This document shows, piece after piece, positions 8,952 to 17,634 of a DNA stretch of 64,000 nucleotides; within the stretch, counting starts at the first letter, position 1; each line of letters begins with the position of its first letter. Position numbers and translations under genes: made by a program. The notes beneath the pieces were generated by a model. The model saw nothing but the letters and a program-made list of their open reading frames with translations. It did no database searches and was not told the origin of the DNA. This DNA comes from Paraferrimonas sedimenticola (lineage in GTDB: Bacteria; Pseudomonadota; Gammaproteobacteria; Enterobacterales; Shewanellaceae), in the NCBI RefSeq assembly GCF_002282855.1, contig NZ_NRIR01000003.1, positions 62,001 to 126,000 of the forward strand, given 5' to 3'.

Positions 8952-9400
8952 GTCGTTCCCGAGCGATCGGGAACCTTGCTCATAGCGATTCGTGGCAATC
9001 GGCCAGCCTCCACGCCCCGTCATTGCCACGAAGTCCCGACCGTCATTACCGCGAAGGCGGTAATCTAGCCAAAAGCGAATAGCAGCAATCGACCATCACC
9101 AACGCCCCGTCATTGCCGCGAAGGCGGTAATCTAGCCAACAGCGATTAGCGACAATCGGCCATCATCCACACCCCGTCATTGCCGCGAAGGCGGTAATCT
9201 AGCCAACCGCCAGTAGCAACTCGGTAGATTCCCAATCGAGTTGGGAATGACAACGCGGAAGTTGGGAATGACAACGCGGAAGTTGGGAATGACAATGCGG
9301 AAGTTGGGAATGACAACGCTTGGCTCAGTCTTGCCGTTAGCCAGTAGCTGGGTTCCCATCTGCATGGGAACGACATTTGCGATTGCATGGGAACGACATT
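8952..9400. repeat. Cluster of REP-like imperfect palindromes
   Basis: The spacer between the asparaginase-like gene and hrpA holds about eight or more units sharing the theme GTCATTNCC-centre-GGNAATC. Forward-facing units start at 8952 (GTCGTTCCC, ending GGGAACC), 9019, 9042, 9109 and 9176; the last three contain GTCATTRCCGCGAAGGCGG followed by TAATCTAG. After about 9225 the same theme is inverted: AGATTCCCAATCGAGTTGGG runs into AATGAC, then four short copies, then GGTTCCCATCTGCATGGGAA with CGAC at 9350-9374 and a half unit near 9381-9400. The units share spacer text such as AGCGATTAG and CAATCGGCCATC, suggesting duplication of a larger block of about 67 bases. No coding gene is credible here. 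Confidence 0.85.
9240..9323. repeat. Four tandem 21-bp repeats
   Basis: The unit GTTGGGAATGACAACGCGGA plus A begins at 9240, 9261, 9282 and 9303; the third copy has one change (CAATG) and the fourth departs after CAACGC. It lies inside the REP-like cluster and looks like local expansion of one half-palindrome. Because 21 is a multiple of three, all frames stay open and give repetitive false reading frames. Confidence 0.9.
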
Positions 9401-9459
9401 CGCGCTGCCTAGTTTTCGATTTGGTAGTAGAGGAGTATCGCCATTCTTGCTAGGATCTT

Positions 9460-12400
9460 GTGCTTTGTACCCTGTTAGTTAAGGTCCCGGCTTTGCCAAG
9501 CATTTCCCCCGCTTTACTCGAGCAATGTGCGCTCACCGACGTGAGTGCCATTAAGCGCCGTCTTTCTGGTCTCAAACGCATTAATGATGCGGACAAGCGC
9601 CAAGTGATTGTTGACGAACTCACTCGTAAAGCCGAAGCCTCAGCCGCCAAAATGGCGGATAAAGCCCTGTTGTTGCCAGAGCTTGAGTACCCACAAAGTC
9701 TGCCGGTTTCTCAAAAGAAAGACGCGATAAAAGAGGCCATCGACAAGCATCAGGTGGTGATTGTCGCCGGCGAAACCGGTTCCGGAAAAACCACCCAGCT
9801 GCCCAAAATTTGTATGGAGCTCGGTCGCGGCGTGCGTGGCTATATTGGCCACACTCAACCGCGTCGATTAGCGGCGCGCTCGGTGGCCAGTCGAATCGCC
9901 GAGGAAACCGAAACGCCAATGGGCGCCTTGGTGGGCTACAAGGTGCGTTTTGCCGACGAGCTGGGCGAATCGGCCTTTGTAAAGCTGATGACCGACGGTA
10001 TTTTGCTGGCGGAAATGGCCAACGACAAATGGCTCAATCAATACGACACCATCATTATCGATGAGGCACACGAGCGCAGCTTAAACATCGACTTTTTGTT
10101 GGGCTATTTAAAGCAATTGTTGCCCAAGCGTCCCGATCTCAAACTGGTCATTACCTCGGCCACCATTGATGTAGAGCGTTTTTCAAAACACTTCTTTGAC
10201 GCGCCAATTATCGAAGTCAGCGGTCGTACCTTCCCGGTAGAGACGCGATACCGCCCGTTAGTCACTGATTTGGGCCCTGACAAAGACGTACTCGAAGGCA
10301 TAGGTGATGCGGTAACCGAGCTTTGCCGCGAAGGGCCTGGGGACATTTTGGTGTTCCTAAACGGTGAGCGCGAAATTCGAGATGCCGCTGAGTACCTAGG
10401 CCAGATGCCTCGCTTAAACGCAGAGATTTTGCCTTTGTATGCTCGTCTGAGCTTTGCCGAGCAGTCTCGAGTCTTCTCGGCCAGCAATGGTCGCCGAATT
10501 GTGTTGTCCACCAACGTGGCCGAGACTTCGCTGACTGTCCCCGGCATTCGCTACGTGATTGACCCGGGCACCGCGCGCATCAGCCGCTACAGTTATCGCA
10601 CCAAAGTCCAGCGCCTGCCGATTGAGCCTGTCTCTCAAGCCAGTGCGAATCAGCGTCAGGGTCGTTGTGGACGGGTAGGGCCAGGCATATGCATTCGCTT
10701 GTACGACGAAGACGACTTTAATCTTCGCCCAGAATTTACCGATCCTGAGATTCTTAGAACCAACTTGGCTTCGGTCATTTTGCAGATGTTGTCCTTGGGG
10801 TTAGGGCGGATTGACGCCTTCCCATTCATTCAGCCACCGGATTCGCGCACCATTAGCGATGGTATGCGTCTACTTGAAGAGCTTGGCGCGATCACTCAGG
10901 CCAAAGCACAACCCAAAATGACGCCTTGTGGTCGTGAACTGGCGCACTTGCCCATCGACCCGCGTTTGGCGCGTATGGTGCTGCAGGCGCGCGATCAAGG
11001 TTGCTTGCACCAAGTAATGGTGATTGCGGCTGGTCTGTCGATTCAAGACCCTCGTGAAAGACCCACTGATTTCCAACAGAAAGCCGATGAAAGCCACGCC
11101 CGCTTTAAAGCGGAGAACTCGGATTTCCTGAGTTTTTTGAACCTGTGGGATTACCTTCAGGAATTGTCTAAAGAAGTGTCGCGAAGCCAGTTTCGAAAAC
11201 GCTGTAAGCAAGAGTTTTTGGCCTATTTGAGGATCCGCGAGTGGCAGGATCTCTACTATCAGTTGTCCACTTCGATGAAAGAACTCGGAGCGACAATCAC
11301 GCAAGGTGAGGTCAGTGACGATCTGATTCACCAGGCCATTTTGGCGGGCATGCTCAGCCACATTGGTATGAAGGATTCGGATCCTAAAGCCAAAGCTAAG
11401 GACAACCGTGGCAAAGGCAATCGTCGCGAATCCAATGCGTTCTTAGGGGCGCGAAATTCTCGCTTTTTTGTGTTCCCAGGCTCCGGGCTTGCTAAGAAGC
11501 CGCCCAAGTGGGTGATGGCAGCGGAACTGGTGGAAACCTCGCGCCTGTTTGCCCGAGTGTGCGGCAAAATTGAACCTCAGTGGTTAGAGCCACTTGCGCA
11601 ACACCTAGTGAAGCGCAGCTACGCCGAACCCCAGTTTGACGTTAAGCAAAAATCTGTTGTGGCGCTGGAAACTCAGGTGCTGTACGGGCTGACTATCGTC
11701 AATCGACGTCGTTGTCAGTACGGTAAAATTAACCCAGTTGAGTCGCGCGAGGTGTTTATTCGTCAGGCTTTGGTGGAAGGCTTGTGGGAATGTCCGCACG
11801 ACTTTTTCAAAGCGAATCAGGCGCTACTTGGCGAGGTCGAGGACCTAGAGCACAAGTCCCGTCGCCGCGATATTTTGGTGGACGAAGACGACTTATTTGA
11901 GTTCTACAGCGAGCGTTTACCCGCAGAGATGAGCTCGGTGGCCAGCTTCAATGCCTGGTGGAAGAAAGCCCGTCAAAAGCAGCCCGAGTTGCTCGATTTT
12001 TCTCGTGAAATGCTGATGAAGCGCGACGGTAGCCATGTGTCGAAGCTGGACTTTCCAGATGTGTGGCGTCAGGACGGCTTGACCTTGCCGCTGAGCTATC
12101 GCTTTGAACCGAGTGAGCTTGATGACGGGGTGTCACTGCACATTCCGCTGGCTCTAGTGAATCAAGTCCAAGAGGTTGGGTTTGACTGGCTGGTGCCTGG
12201 TTTGCGCGAAGAGAAACTCATCGCTTTAATCAAAGGACTGCCCAAAACCCTGCGGCGCAACTTTGTACCTGCGCCGAATTACGCCAGCGCCGCACTGCAA
12301 GCCATGCCAGCGATGGAAGGGGATTTGCTTAGCCAGCTTTGCAAACACCTGTTGCGAATGACGGGCGTGCGCATTTCCCCCGATGATTTTGAGAATGTGG

Positions 12401-13407
12401 AAATCCCAGCCCACCTGCAAATGAACTTCAAGGTGGAAGACGATAGCGGCAATCTATTGGGCCAAGACCGAAACCTCGCCGAACTCAAAGCGCGCCTACA
12501 AGGCAAGGTGCAAGGGGCGATACGCAAAGTCGCCGACAGGGGCATCGAGCAAACGGATTTAACCGAATGGAACTTTGGCGAGCTTAAGCGAGAATACTTG
12601 CAAAAGCAGGGGCGCTTTGAGGTTAAAGCTTATCCTGCATTGGTGGATGACAAATCGTCGGTGTCGGTGAAGCTGTTTGATGACCCAAGTGCCGCAGATA
12701 AGGCTCACCGCGCTGGCCTGCGCCGTTTGCTGCTGCTCAATATTCCAAGTCCGGTGAAACACCTGCAGCAAAGCCTGCCGAACAAAGCCAAGTTGGCCAT
12801 GTACTTTAATCCATTTGGGCAAGTGCAGTGGCTGATTGACGACCTGATCGCCTGTGGCGTTGACAAGCTCGCCGATAGACTCGGCGACGGCATTCGCGAC
12901 GAGCTTGGTTTCGAGTCCCTTAAAGATTTAGTTCGGGCCGAACTTAACGACACGGTCACTAGTATCGCGCTACAGGTAGAGAAAATTCTCAACCTGTCGC
13001 AAAAGGTGCGCAAGCAACTCAAGGGCAAAATTAGCTTTGAAATGGCGTTTGCTTTGTCAGACATTCAGGCACAACACGATGCTTTGGTATACAAAGGATT
13101 TGTGGCAGAGGCTGGCTACCAGCGCTTAGACGATTTGATTCGCTACATGTCGGCTATCGACAAACGCCTTGAGAAAATAAAAATAGACCCGGTGCGGGAT
13201 CGCAATCACGCGCTAAAAATTCAGAAGGTCAGCGATGCCTATCAAGGCGCTCTAGCCAAGCTGCCAAAAGGGCAGGCGGTACCGGAAGAGTTGACGGAAG
13301 TGCGTTGGATGATCGAAGAGTATCGAGTCAGTTGTTTTGCGCAAAACCTGGGTACCAAGTACCCAATATCAGACAAGCGAATAATGCAGGCGCTTAACGC
13401 TAACTAA
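9460..13407 (+). CDS. hrpA: ATP-dependent RNA helicase HrpA (DEAH box)
   Basis: A 1315-residue protein, close to the E. coli HrpA length and alignable throughout the core. Walker A is GETGSGKT at residues 104-111, the DEAH box is at 201-204 (IIIDEAHERS), motif III is SATID near 222-226, and the QxxGRxGR motif is QRQGRCGRVG. An HA2/OB region follows, then the long HrpA-specific C-terminal DUF3418 region. HrpA is an RNA helicase linked to mRNA processing and to rescue of stalled, collided ribosomes. The start is GTG at 9460, preceded by AGGATCTT; no better in-frame ATG lies upstream. It is monocistronic and ends at a terminator. The residues around 680-705 (SDPKAKAKDNRGKGNRRES) form a basic flexible linker. 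Confidence 0.96.
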   Translation: MLCTLLVKVPALPSISPALLEQCALTDVSAIKRRLSGLKRINDADKRQVIVDELTRKAEASAAKMADKALLLPELEYPQSLPVSQKKDAIKEAIDKHQVVIVAGETGSGKTTQLPKICMELGRGVRGYIGHTQPRRLAARSVASRIAEETETPMGALVGYKVRFADELGESAFVKLMTDGILLAEMANDKWLNQYDTIIIDEAHERSLNIDFLLGYLKQLLPKRPDLKLVITSATIDVERFSKHFFDAPIIEVSGRTFPVETRYRPLVTDLGPDKDVLEGIGDAVTELCREGPGDILVFLNGEREIRDAAEYLGQMPRLNAEILPLYARLSFAEQSRVFSASNGRRIVLSTNVAETSLTVPGIRYVIDPGTARISRYSYRTKVQRLPIEPVSQASANQRQGRCGRVGPGICIRLYDEDDFNLRPEFTDPEILRTNLASVILQMLSLGLGRIDAFPFIQPPDSRTISDGMRLLEELGAITQAKAQPKMTPCGRELAHLPIDPRLARMVLQARDQGCLHQVMVIAAGLSIQDPRERPTDFQQKADESHARFKAENSDFLSFLNLWDYLQELSKEVSRSQFRKRCKQEFLAYLRIREWQDLYYQLSTSMKELGATITQGEVSDDLIHQAILAGMLSHIGMKDSDPKAKAKDNRGKGNRRESNAFLGARNSRFFVFPGSGLAKKPPKWVMAAELVETSRLFARVCGKIEPQWLEPLAQHLVKRSYAEPQFDVKQKSVVALETQVLYGLTIVNRRRCQYGKINPVESREVFIRQALVEGLWECPHDFFKANQALLGEVEDLEHKSRRRDILVDEDDLFEFYSERLPAEMSSVASFNAWWKKARQKQPELLDFSREMLMKRDGSHVSKLDFPDVWRQDGLTLPLSYRFEPSELDDGVSLHIPLALVNQVQEVGFDWLVPGLREEKLIALIKGLPKTLRRNFVPAPNYASAALQAMPAMEGDLLSQLCKHLLRMTGVRISPDDFENVEIPAHLQMNFKVEDDSGNLLGQDRNLAELKARLQGKVQGAIRKVADRGIEQTDLTEWNFGELKREYLQKQGRFEVKAYPALVDDKSSVSVKLFDDPSAADKAHRAGLRRLLLLNIPSPVKHLQQSLPNKAKLAMYFNPFGQVQWLIDDLIACGVDKLADRLGDGIRDELGFESLKDLVRAELNDTVTSIALQVEKILNLSQKVRKQLKGKISFEMAFALSDIQAQHDALVYKGFVAEAGYQRLDDLIRYMSAIDKRLEKIKIDPVRDRNHALKIQKVSDAYQGALAKLPKGQAVPEELTEVRWMIEEYRVSCFAQNLGTKYPISDKRIMQALNAN

Positions 13408-13426
13408 GCCACACCCACTAATTTTG

Positions 13427-13450
13427 AAGGCGCTCATCGAGCGCCTTTTT
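13427..13450 (+). terminator. Rho-independent terminator after hrpA
   Basis: AGGCGCTC-atc-GAGCGCCT stem-loop followed by a run of T, 20 bases after the hrpA stop. Confidence 0.9.
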
Positions 13451-13504
13451 AGTGCATCTTGTTATCAAAATGTTGATCTTTTTCTGGGGCTGCTGCTATA
13501 AATA

Positions 13505-13518
13505 TGAAAGCGCTTCCA
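13505..13518. promoter_or_regulatory. LacI-type half-matched operator, upstream copy
   Basis: TGAAAGCGCTTCCA is a near-palindrome around the CG centre that LacI/GalR-family repressors read. It lies 97 bases from a perfect copy of the same type (13602-13617), a spacing compatible with repressor looping in front of the GH16 gene. Confidence 0.5.
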
Positions 13519-13601
13519 TTCTTGCTAGCCGTTGTAACTCAATGATTCTGCTGTCTCTCGCATCGTATCGCGTAATCGAGCGGAGTGAATAAAACTAACT
13601 A

Positions 13602-13617
13602 GTGTAAGCGCTTACAC
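13602..13617. promoter_or_regulatory. LacI-family operator before the GH16 gene
   Basis: GTGTAAGCGCTTACAC is a perfect 16-base palindrome with the AAGCGCTT core typical of LacI/GalR and CcpA-like repressor sites. It sits 73 bases before the GH16 start codon. Carbohydrate-utilisation genes of marine gammaproteobacteria are commonly controlled by such sugar-responsive repressors; the repressor itself is not in this window. Confidence 0.7.
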
Positions 13618-13689
13618 GTGAATGAGTCCCAATAAAAAGGGTGTATTCCGAAAGTAAATAAACTAACTCCATTAGCAGCGGGAAGAACA

Positions 13690-16563
13690 ATGAAAGCAAA
13701 CACCTTAAATGGCGCCCGTCTCAAGCCCTTGGCTGTGAGCACTATGGCGCTTTTGTGGTTAGCGGGCTGTGGCGAAGACATCTGGAGTGAGACGCCAAAT
13801 AGCGCTCCTGAGTTTACCAGCTCACCTTTGACCGAGGTTAAAGCGCAAGAGTCCTACAGTTATCAGGCGGTCGCTGAAGACGTCGATGAAGATGACACCC
13901 TTACTTATACTGGCAGTGATTTACCTAGTTGGCTGAATCTCGATTCCAGCTCGGGATTGTTGTCTGGTACTCCGGCTGCCACCGATATTGGTGAATACTC
14001 GGTTAGCTTGAAAGTTTCCGATGGGATCTTAAGCGATAGTCAATCGTTTACCGTTATGGTGACCGCCGCTGGCGAGTGGGTGTTGGCGTGGGCTGACGAG
14101 TTTGACGGCACCGCCTTAAACGATACCAATTGGAACATTGAAACCGGTGACGGCTCTCAGTACGGCATACCCGGCTGGGGCAACAACGAGCTTGAGTGGT
14201 ATCAAGCCGACAACATCAGTGTTGAAGATGGTCATCTGGTTATTACTGCTCGCGAAGAGATGAGCAATGGCTATCCATATACCTCTGGCCGCATGCGCTC
14301 TGATGGCAAGTTAGACATTACTTTTGGCCGTATCGAAGCCAGAATAAAGCCACCAAAAGGCCAAGGTCTGTGGCCAGCGTTTTGGATGTTGCCAACTGAC
14401 AGTAAATACGGTGGTTGGGCGTCTGGCGGTGAAGTGGACATCATGGAAACCGTCAATCTCACTGACGACGACCAGAAAGTGTATGGTACGACTCACTACG
14501 GTATGGCTTGGCCGAACAACCAAAGCGCGAGCACCGAGTTTGCTGCACCTGTGGGTGAAGATTTTCACGTGTATGCCATTGAGTGGGAAAAAGACCAAAT
14601 TCGCTGGTATTTAAACGATACCCATTACGCCACTGTGACTGCCAACCACTGGTGGAGCTATTTCTACAAGAACATAAACGAAGGTTACCAGAATCCAGAT
14701 GGGGCGCCGTTTGATCAACCTTTCCACTTGCTGCTGAACTTGGCTGTAGGCGGTAACTGGCCAGGTGCACCTGATGAAATGACTGAGTTTCCAGCCAAAT
14801 TGATGGTGGACTACGTTCGCGTGTACCGCTGTGATGTTGACCCCGCCACCGGCGCAGGTTGTGCCTCAAGCATCAGCAACGACGCCACTGTGTATGACGA
14901 TGGTGCTGCTTATGTCACCGAGTACGATCTGTACAAAGGCGGTGCTGGAACCCTGAGCTGGGAAGTCCAAGGCGAAACCGTCGAGCGCGCGCTGCAAGCA
15001 CAAGTGGGTTGGGATAACGAAGGCGCCTTTGCGATTGCCGAAACTGACCTAGGTGGTGAGATTGGCAAAGTGATTGAGGTGATGAGTTCAGGCGCGGGTA
15101 ACTTTGTGGTTAACGCAGTGGATGGACTTACCTTCGATGTGTTTGGAGTTGGTAAGTCTAACGAGCCATGGAAGCTGTACGCGGGTGAGTTGATTTTTGA
15201 CTTGTACATCGACAGTTCGCTAACCGATGCCGATGGCAGTTTCGCTGTGAAAATGGACAGCGGCTGGCCGGCCTTGGGTGCTTGGTCAATCCCATTGTCT
15301 GAGTTGAAAATGGACGAATGGCAGACCCTGTCTGTGCCCATTAACGAGCTGGTGGCCAACCCAGGCGAAGCTCCCTTAAACACCTCAGCAGTTTTGAACC
15401 TGTTTGTGGGGGAATTTACCGCTGCAGCCCATGCTCAAGTAGCCAATATCCGCCTTAAGTGCGGCCACCCTGGTGACGAAGGCTGTGGTATCTATCCACC
15501 TGCAGTCGAGATTGACAGCCAAGAAGTCGTGGTGTTTGACGACATGGTCAACAGCGAAGTGTGGACGCGAGGCATTGGTGCTTGGGATACCGGGGCGGGC
15601 TTTGATTACTTTGAAGGCGATTCGACTAACCACGTGACTTGGAGCATGGTGGATAGCGGTGACCCTGAGCACGGCACAGTGTTAGAAGTGAAAATGTCTG
15701 AGAATGGCTCGGATGGTCTGCTTTACATTCAGTCGCAACAGCCAGTGGATTTGAGTGCGTTTGCCAACGGCGAATTGCGCTTTGACCTAAAGGTATTGGA
15801 TTACGCGGGCACTTCTAGCGGTATGGCGTTCAAAGTGGACTGTGTGTTCCCTTGTTCAACCAATGATATCGAGCTTGGTGTTGTGGCTGATGGCGTCTGG
15901 CAAAGCTTTAGTGTTCCTGTGACCGACTTGGTCGGCCGTGGCCTGAACCTAGCTGGGGTTAATACGGGTATCGTTATCTTCCCGACCTTTGGGGACCAGC
16001 AAGGCGTGAGCTTCCAGATTGATAATGTTTCTTGGGTGGTTGGCGACCCGGGTGAGCAACCTGAAGGACCTAGCGGTGATGTGGTGCTGTTTGCCGATGC
16101 GGCAGCGGACGGCTGGGACATTTGGGATTGCTGTGGTGGTGCCACAGTAGCCATCGTCGATGAGGGCGGAGACTATGGCAACGTAGCCGAAGTCACTTTC
16201 AACACCACTCCTACGGTGAGCGGTCTGCTAGGTGATGCTGGAATCGATGTGTCCGGCTTGGCCAATGGCACTCTAGAGTTCGACTTGAAGGTGGTCAGTC
16301 AGCCAAACGACACCAGTGGCGATTGGTTGCTCAAAGTGGAAAGCTCTAGCAATCAAGTTTTTGCCGAGTTGAAGCTGGAAGACAGTAACGAGGGTATGGC
16401 CCCTGGCGATGACGTATGGCAACACTACACCTTTGATTTAGCAGCGCTAGAGTCTGCTGGATTAGACCTGAGTGACGTGAAAATCGTTATGATTTTCCCA
16501 ACTTGGGGTACCGGTGATGGTGCGGTATACCGACTCGACAATGTAGTTTTCAAAGCTAACTAA
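13690..16563 (+). CDS. GH16 family lipoprotein, laminarinase-like, with C-terminal binding modules
   Basis: A 957-residue surface lipoprotein: lipobox LWLAGC with the acylated Cys27. Residues about 38-125 form a cadherin/putative-Ig domain (NSAPEFTSSP ... LSGTPAATDIGEYSVSLKVSDG). Residues about 128-380 form the GH16 catalytic domain; the signature GEVDIME gives nucleophile Glu248, Asp250 and acid/base Glu253, and it ends in the usual MVDYVRVYR strand. Three beta-rich modules of about 150 residues each follow (about 395-600, 608-790, 795-957), which look like carbohydrate-binding modules: repeated ALGLWS-type and FQIDNVSWVV / YRLDNVVFKA strands. GH16 enzymes with this signature cut beta-1,3(1,4)-glucans, and in marine bacteria the algal storage glucan laminarin is the usual substrate. 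Control by a LacI-type repressor is suggested by two upstream operators. The exact glucan is inferred. Confidence 0.92.
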   Translation: MKANTLNGARLKPLAVSTMALLWLAGCGEDIWSETPNSAPEFTSSPLTEVKAQESYSYQAVAEDVDEDDTLTYTGSDLPSWLNLDSSSGLLSGTPAATDIGEYSVSLKVSDGILSDSQSFTVMVTAAGEWVLAWADEFDGTALNDTNWNIETGDGSQYGIPGWGNNELEWYQADNISVEDGHLVITAREEMSNGYPYTSGRMRSDGKLDITFGRIEARIKPPKGQGLWPAFWMLPTDSKYGGWASGGEVDIMETVNLTDDDQKVYGTTHYGMAWPNNQSASTEFAAPVGEDFHVYAIEWEKDQIRWYLNDTHYATVTANHWWSYFYKNINEGYQNPDGAPFDQPFHLLLNLAVGGNWPGAPDEMTEFPAKLMVDYVRVYRCDVDPATGAGCASSISNDATVYDDGAAYVTEYDLYKGGAGTLSWEVQGETVERALQAQVGWDNEGAFAIAETDLGGEIGKVIEVMSSGAGNFVVNAVDGLTFDVFGVGKSNEPWKLYAGELIFDLYIDSSLTDADGSFAVKMDSGWPALGAWSIPLSELKMDEWQTLSVPINELVANPGEAPLNTSAVLNLFVGEFTAAAHAQVANIRLKCGHPGDEGCGIYPPAVEIDSQEVVVFDDMVNSEVWTRGIGAWDTGAGFDYFEGDSTNHVTWSMVDSGDPEHGTVLEVKMSENGSDGLLYIQSQQPVDLSAFANGELRFDLKVLDYAGTSSGMAFKVDCVFPCSTNDIELGVVADGVWQSFSVPVTDLVGRGLNLAGVNTGIVIFPTFGDQQGVSFQIDNVSWVVGDPGEQPEGPSGDVVLFADAAADGWDIWDCCGGATVAIVDEGGDYGNVAEVTFNTTPTVSGLLGDAGIDVSGLANGTLEFDLKVVSQPNDTSGDWLLKVESSSNQVFAELKLEDSNEGMAPGDDVWQHYTFDLAALESAGLDLSDVKIVMIFPTWGTGDGAVYRLDNVVFKAN

Positions 16564-16579
16564 ATGCTAAGTGAGCTTG

Positions 16580-16612
16580 GGCTCTGGCGTTAACACCGTC
16601 AGAGCCTTTTTT
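16580..16612 (+). terminator. Terminator between GH16 gene and the convergent kinase gene
   Basis: GGCTCTG (16580-16586) pairs with CAGAGCC (16600-16606) and is followed by six T. Confidence 0.88.
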
Positions 16613-16638
16613 GTGTCCAAAGATAACGGCTTTTCTAG

Positions 16639-17496
16639 TTAGCAAAACCTCTGTAGCGTACTTCTCACTTCCGGCAGATACTGGCCACCAAACAGATTGA
16701 GATGATTGAGCCAATGGTAGAGGTTGTACAAAGGCATTCGCTCCTGCCAGCGATTTTCCATCGGAAAGTGCTCTTGATAGCTGTCGTAAAAAGCGCGCTC
16801 AAACCCACCAAACATCAAACTCATGCCGATATCCACTTCGCGCCAGCCCCAATGGGCGGCGGGGTCGATAACCACACTGCCTTGCTCCGTGCACATTTGA
16901 TTACCACTCCATAAGTCACCGTGAACCAACGACGGCGCTTGTGCGGGGATCCAACGGGACAAGCGACCTGCAAGCAACTCTAATTCCTGACAGTCTTTAG
17001 CGGTTAGCAGGCCTTTATCAAAGGCGAGTTGGGTTTGATGCAGTAATCGATGCTCGGCAAAAAAGTCAAAACCGTTGGCCGTTCTGGGATTAGGCTGTAG
17101 GGTCAGTCCGCAAAAATTGTCATGGACGAAACCGAACTCGGTTTGTGGAGCACTGTGTAACTTTGCCAAACCTCGGCCTAAGGTGCGCCAATGTTCCTCA
17201 TCCGCTCGCTTAGGTGTCAGTGCCGGTAAAACCAAAAAGTCCTTGTCACTGGCAATCACTTCAGGAGTGTCTATGCTGCCGGTAGCGGCAATGGCGTTTA
17301 ACCCTACCGCCTCGCACGGCAACAGCTCTGGCGGGGCATTTTGCGGGCGAATTTTGACAAAGAAGGCTTGCTTGCCGGCGGTCACTCGATAGGACTCGGC
17401 GATATCGCCACCAGACACAGGATTTGCGGACTCAATTGCAACACCAAGTGTTTCGCTGATTTTGGTTTGAATATGAGCGGCTAGCTGTTGAGTCAT
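16639..17496 (-). CDS. Fructosamine-kinase family protein
   Basis: A 285-residue protein of the fructosamine/ketosamine-3-kinase family, which has the aminoglycoside-phosphotransferase fold. The catalytic loop is SLVHGDLWSGN near residues 186-196 and the metal-binding VVIDPAAHWGWREVDIGMS follows, exactly as in this family; VSGGDIAESYRV is the glycine-rich ATP loop. These enzymes phosphorylate sugars attached to protein lysines so that the adduct falls off, a deglycation repair role; bacterial members act mainly on ribulosamines or erythrulosamines. The gene is convergent with the GH16 gene and divergent from the TspO-like gene. Confidence 0.9.
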   Translation of the reverse strand: MTQQLAAHIQTKISETLGVAIESANPVSGGDIAESYRVTAGKQAFFVKIRPQNAPPELLPCEAVGLNAIAATGSIDTPEVIASDKDFLVLPALTPKRADEEHWRTLGRGLAKLHSAPQTEFGFVHDNFCGLTLQPNPRTANGFDFFAEHRLLHQTQLAFDKGLLTAKDCQELELLAGRLSRWIPAQAPSLVHGDLWSGNQMCTEQGSVVIDPAAHWGWREVDIGMSLMFGGFERAFYDSYQEHFPMENRWQERMPLYNLYHWLNHLNLFGGQYLPEVRSTLQRFC

Positions 17497-17634
17497 GAGT
17501 TGGCCTTAGCACAGGAAACAAGATTAAATTCGCCAAGCTCTTGGGGTTTAAGTTGGGTGAAACCGTTAAAATTGGTGCGCTTGGCCGAGCTGTGGTTTAT
17601 GTTAGCAGTTATTGAGTGCAAAGGATTTAGATTG

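Noticed and set aside
9240-9323. CRISPR array
   Set aside because: The repeat units are directly joined with no unique spacers and no cas genes are near.
9146-9388. Open frames of repeated FPTSALS-type residues
   Set aside because: They arise from the 21-bp tandem repeat and are present in several frames and strands; no ribosome site or conserved domain.
17488-17634. N-terminal extension of the TspO-like protein
   Set aside because: It overlaps the kinase gene, has no ribosome site and lacks the membrane pattern; ATG 17635 has a good site.
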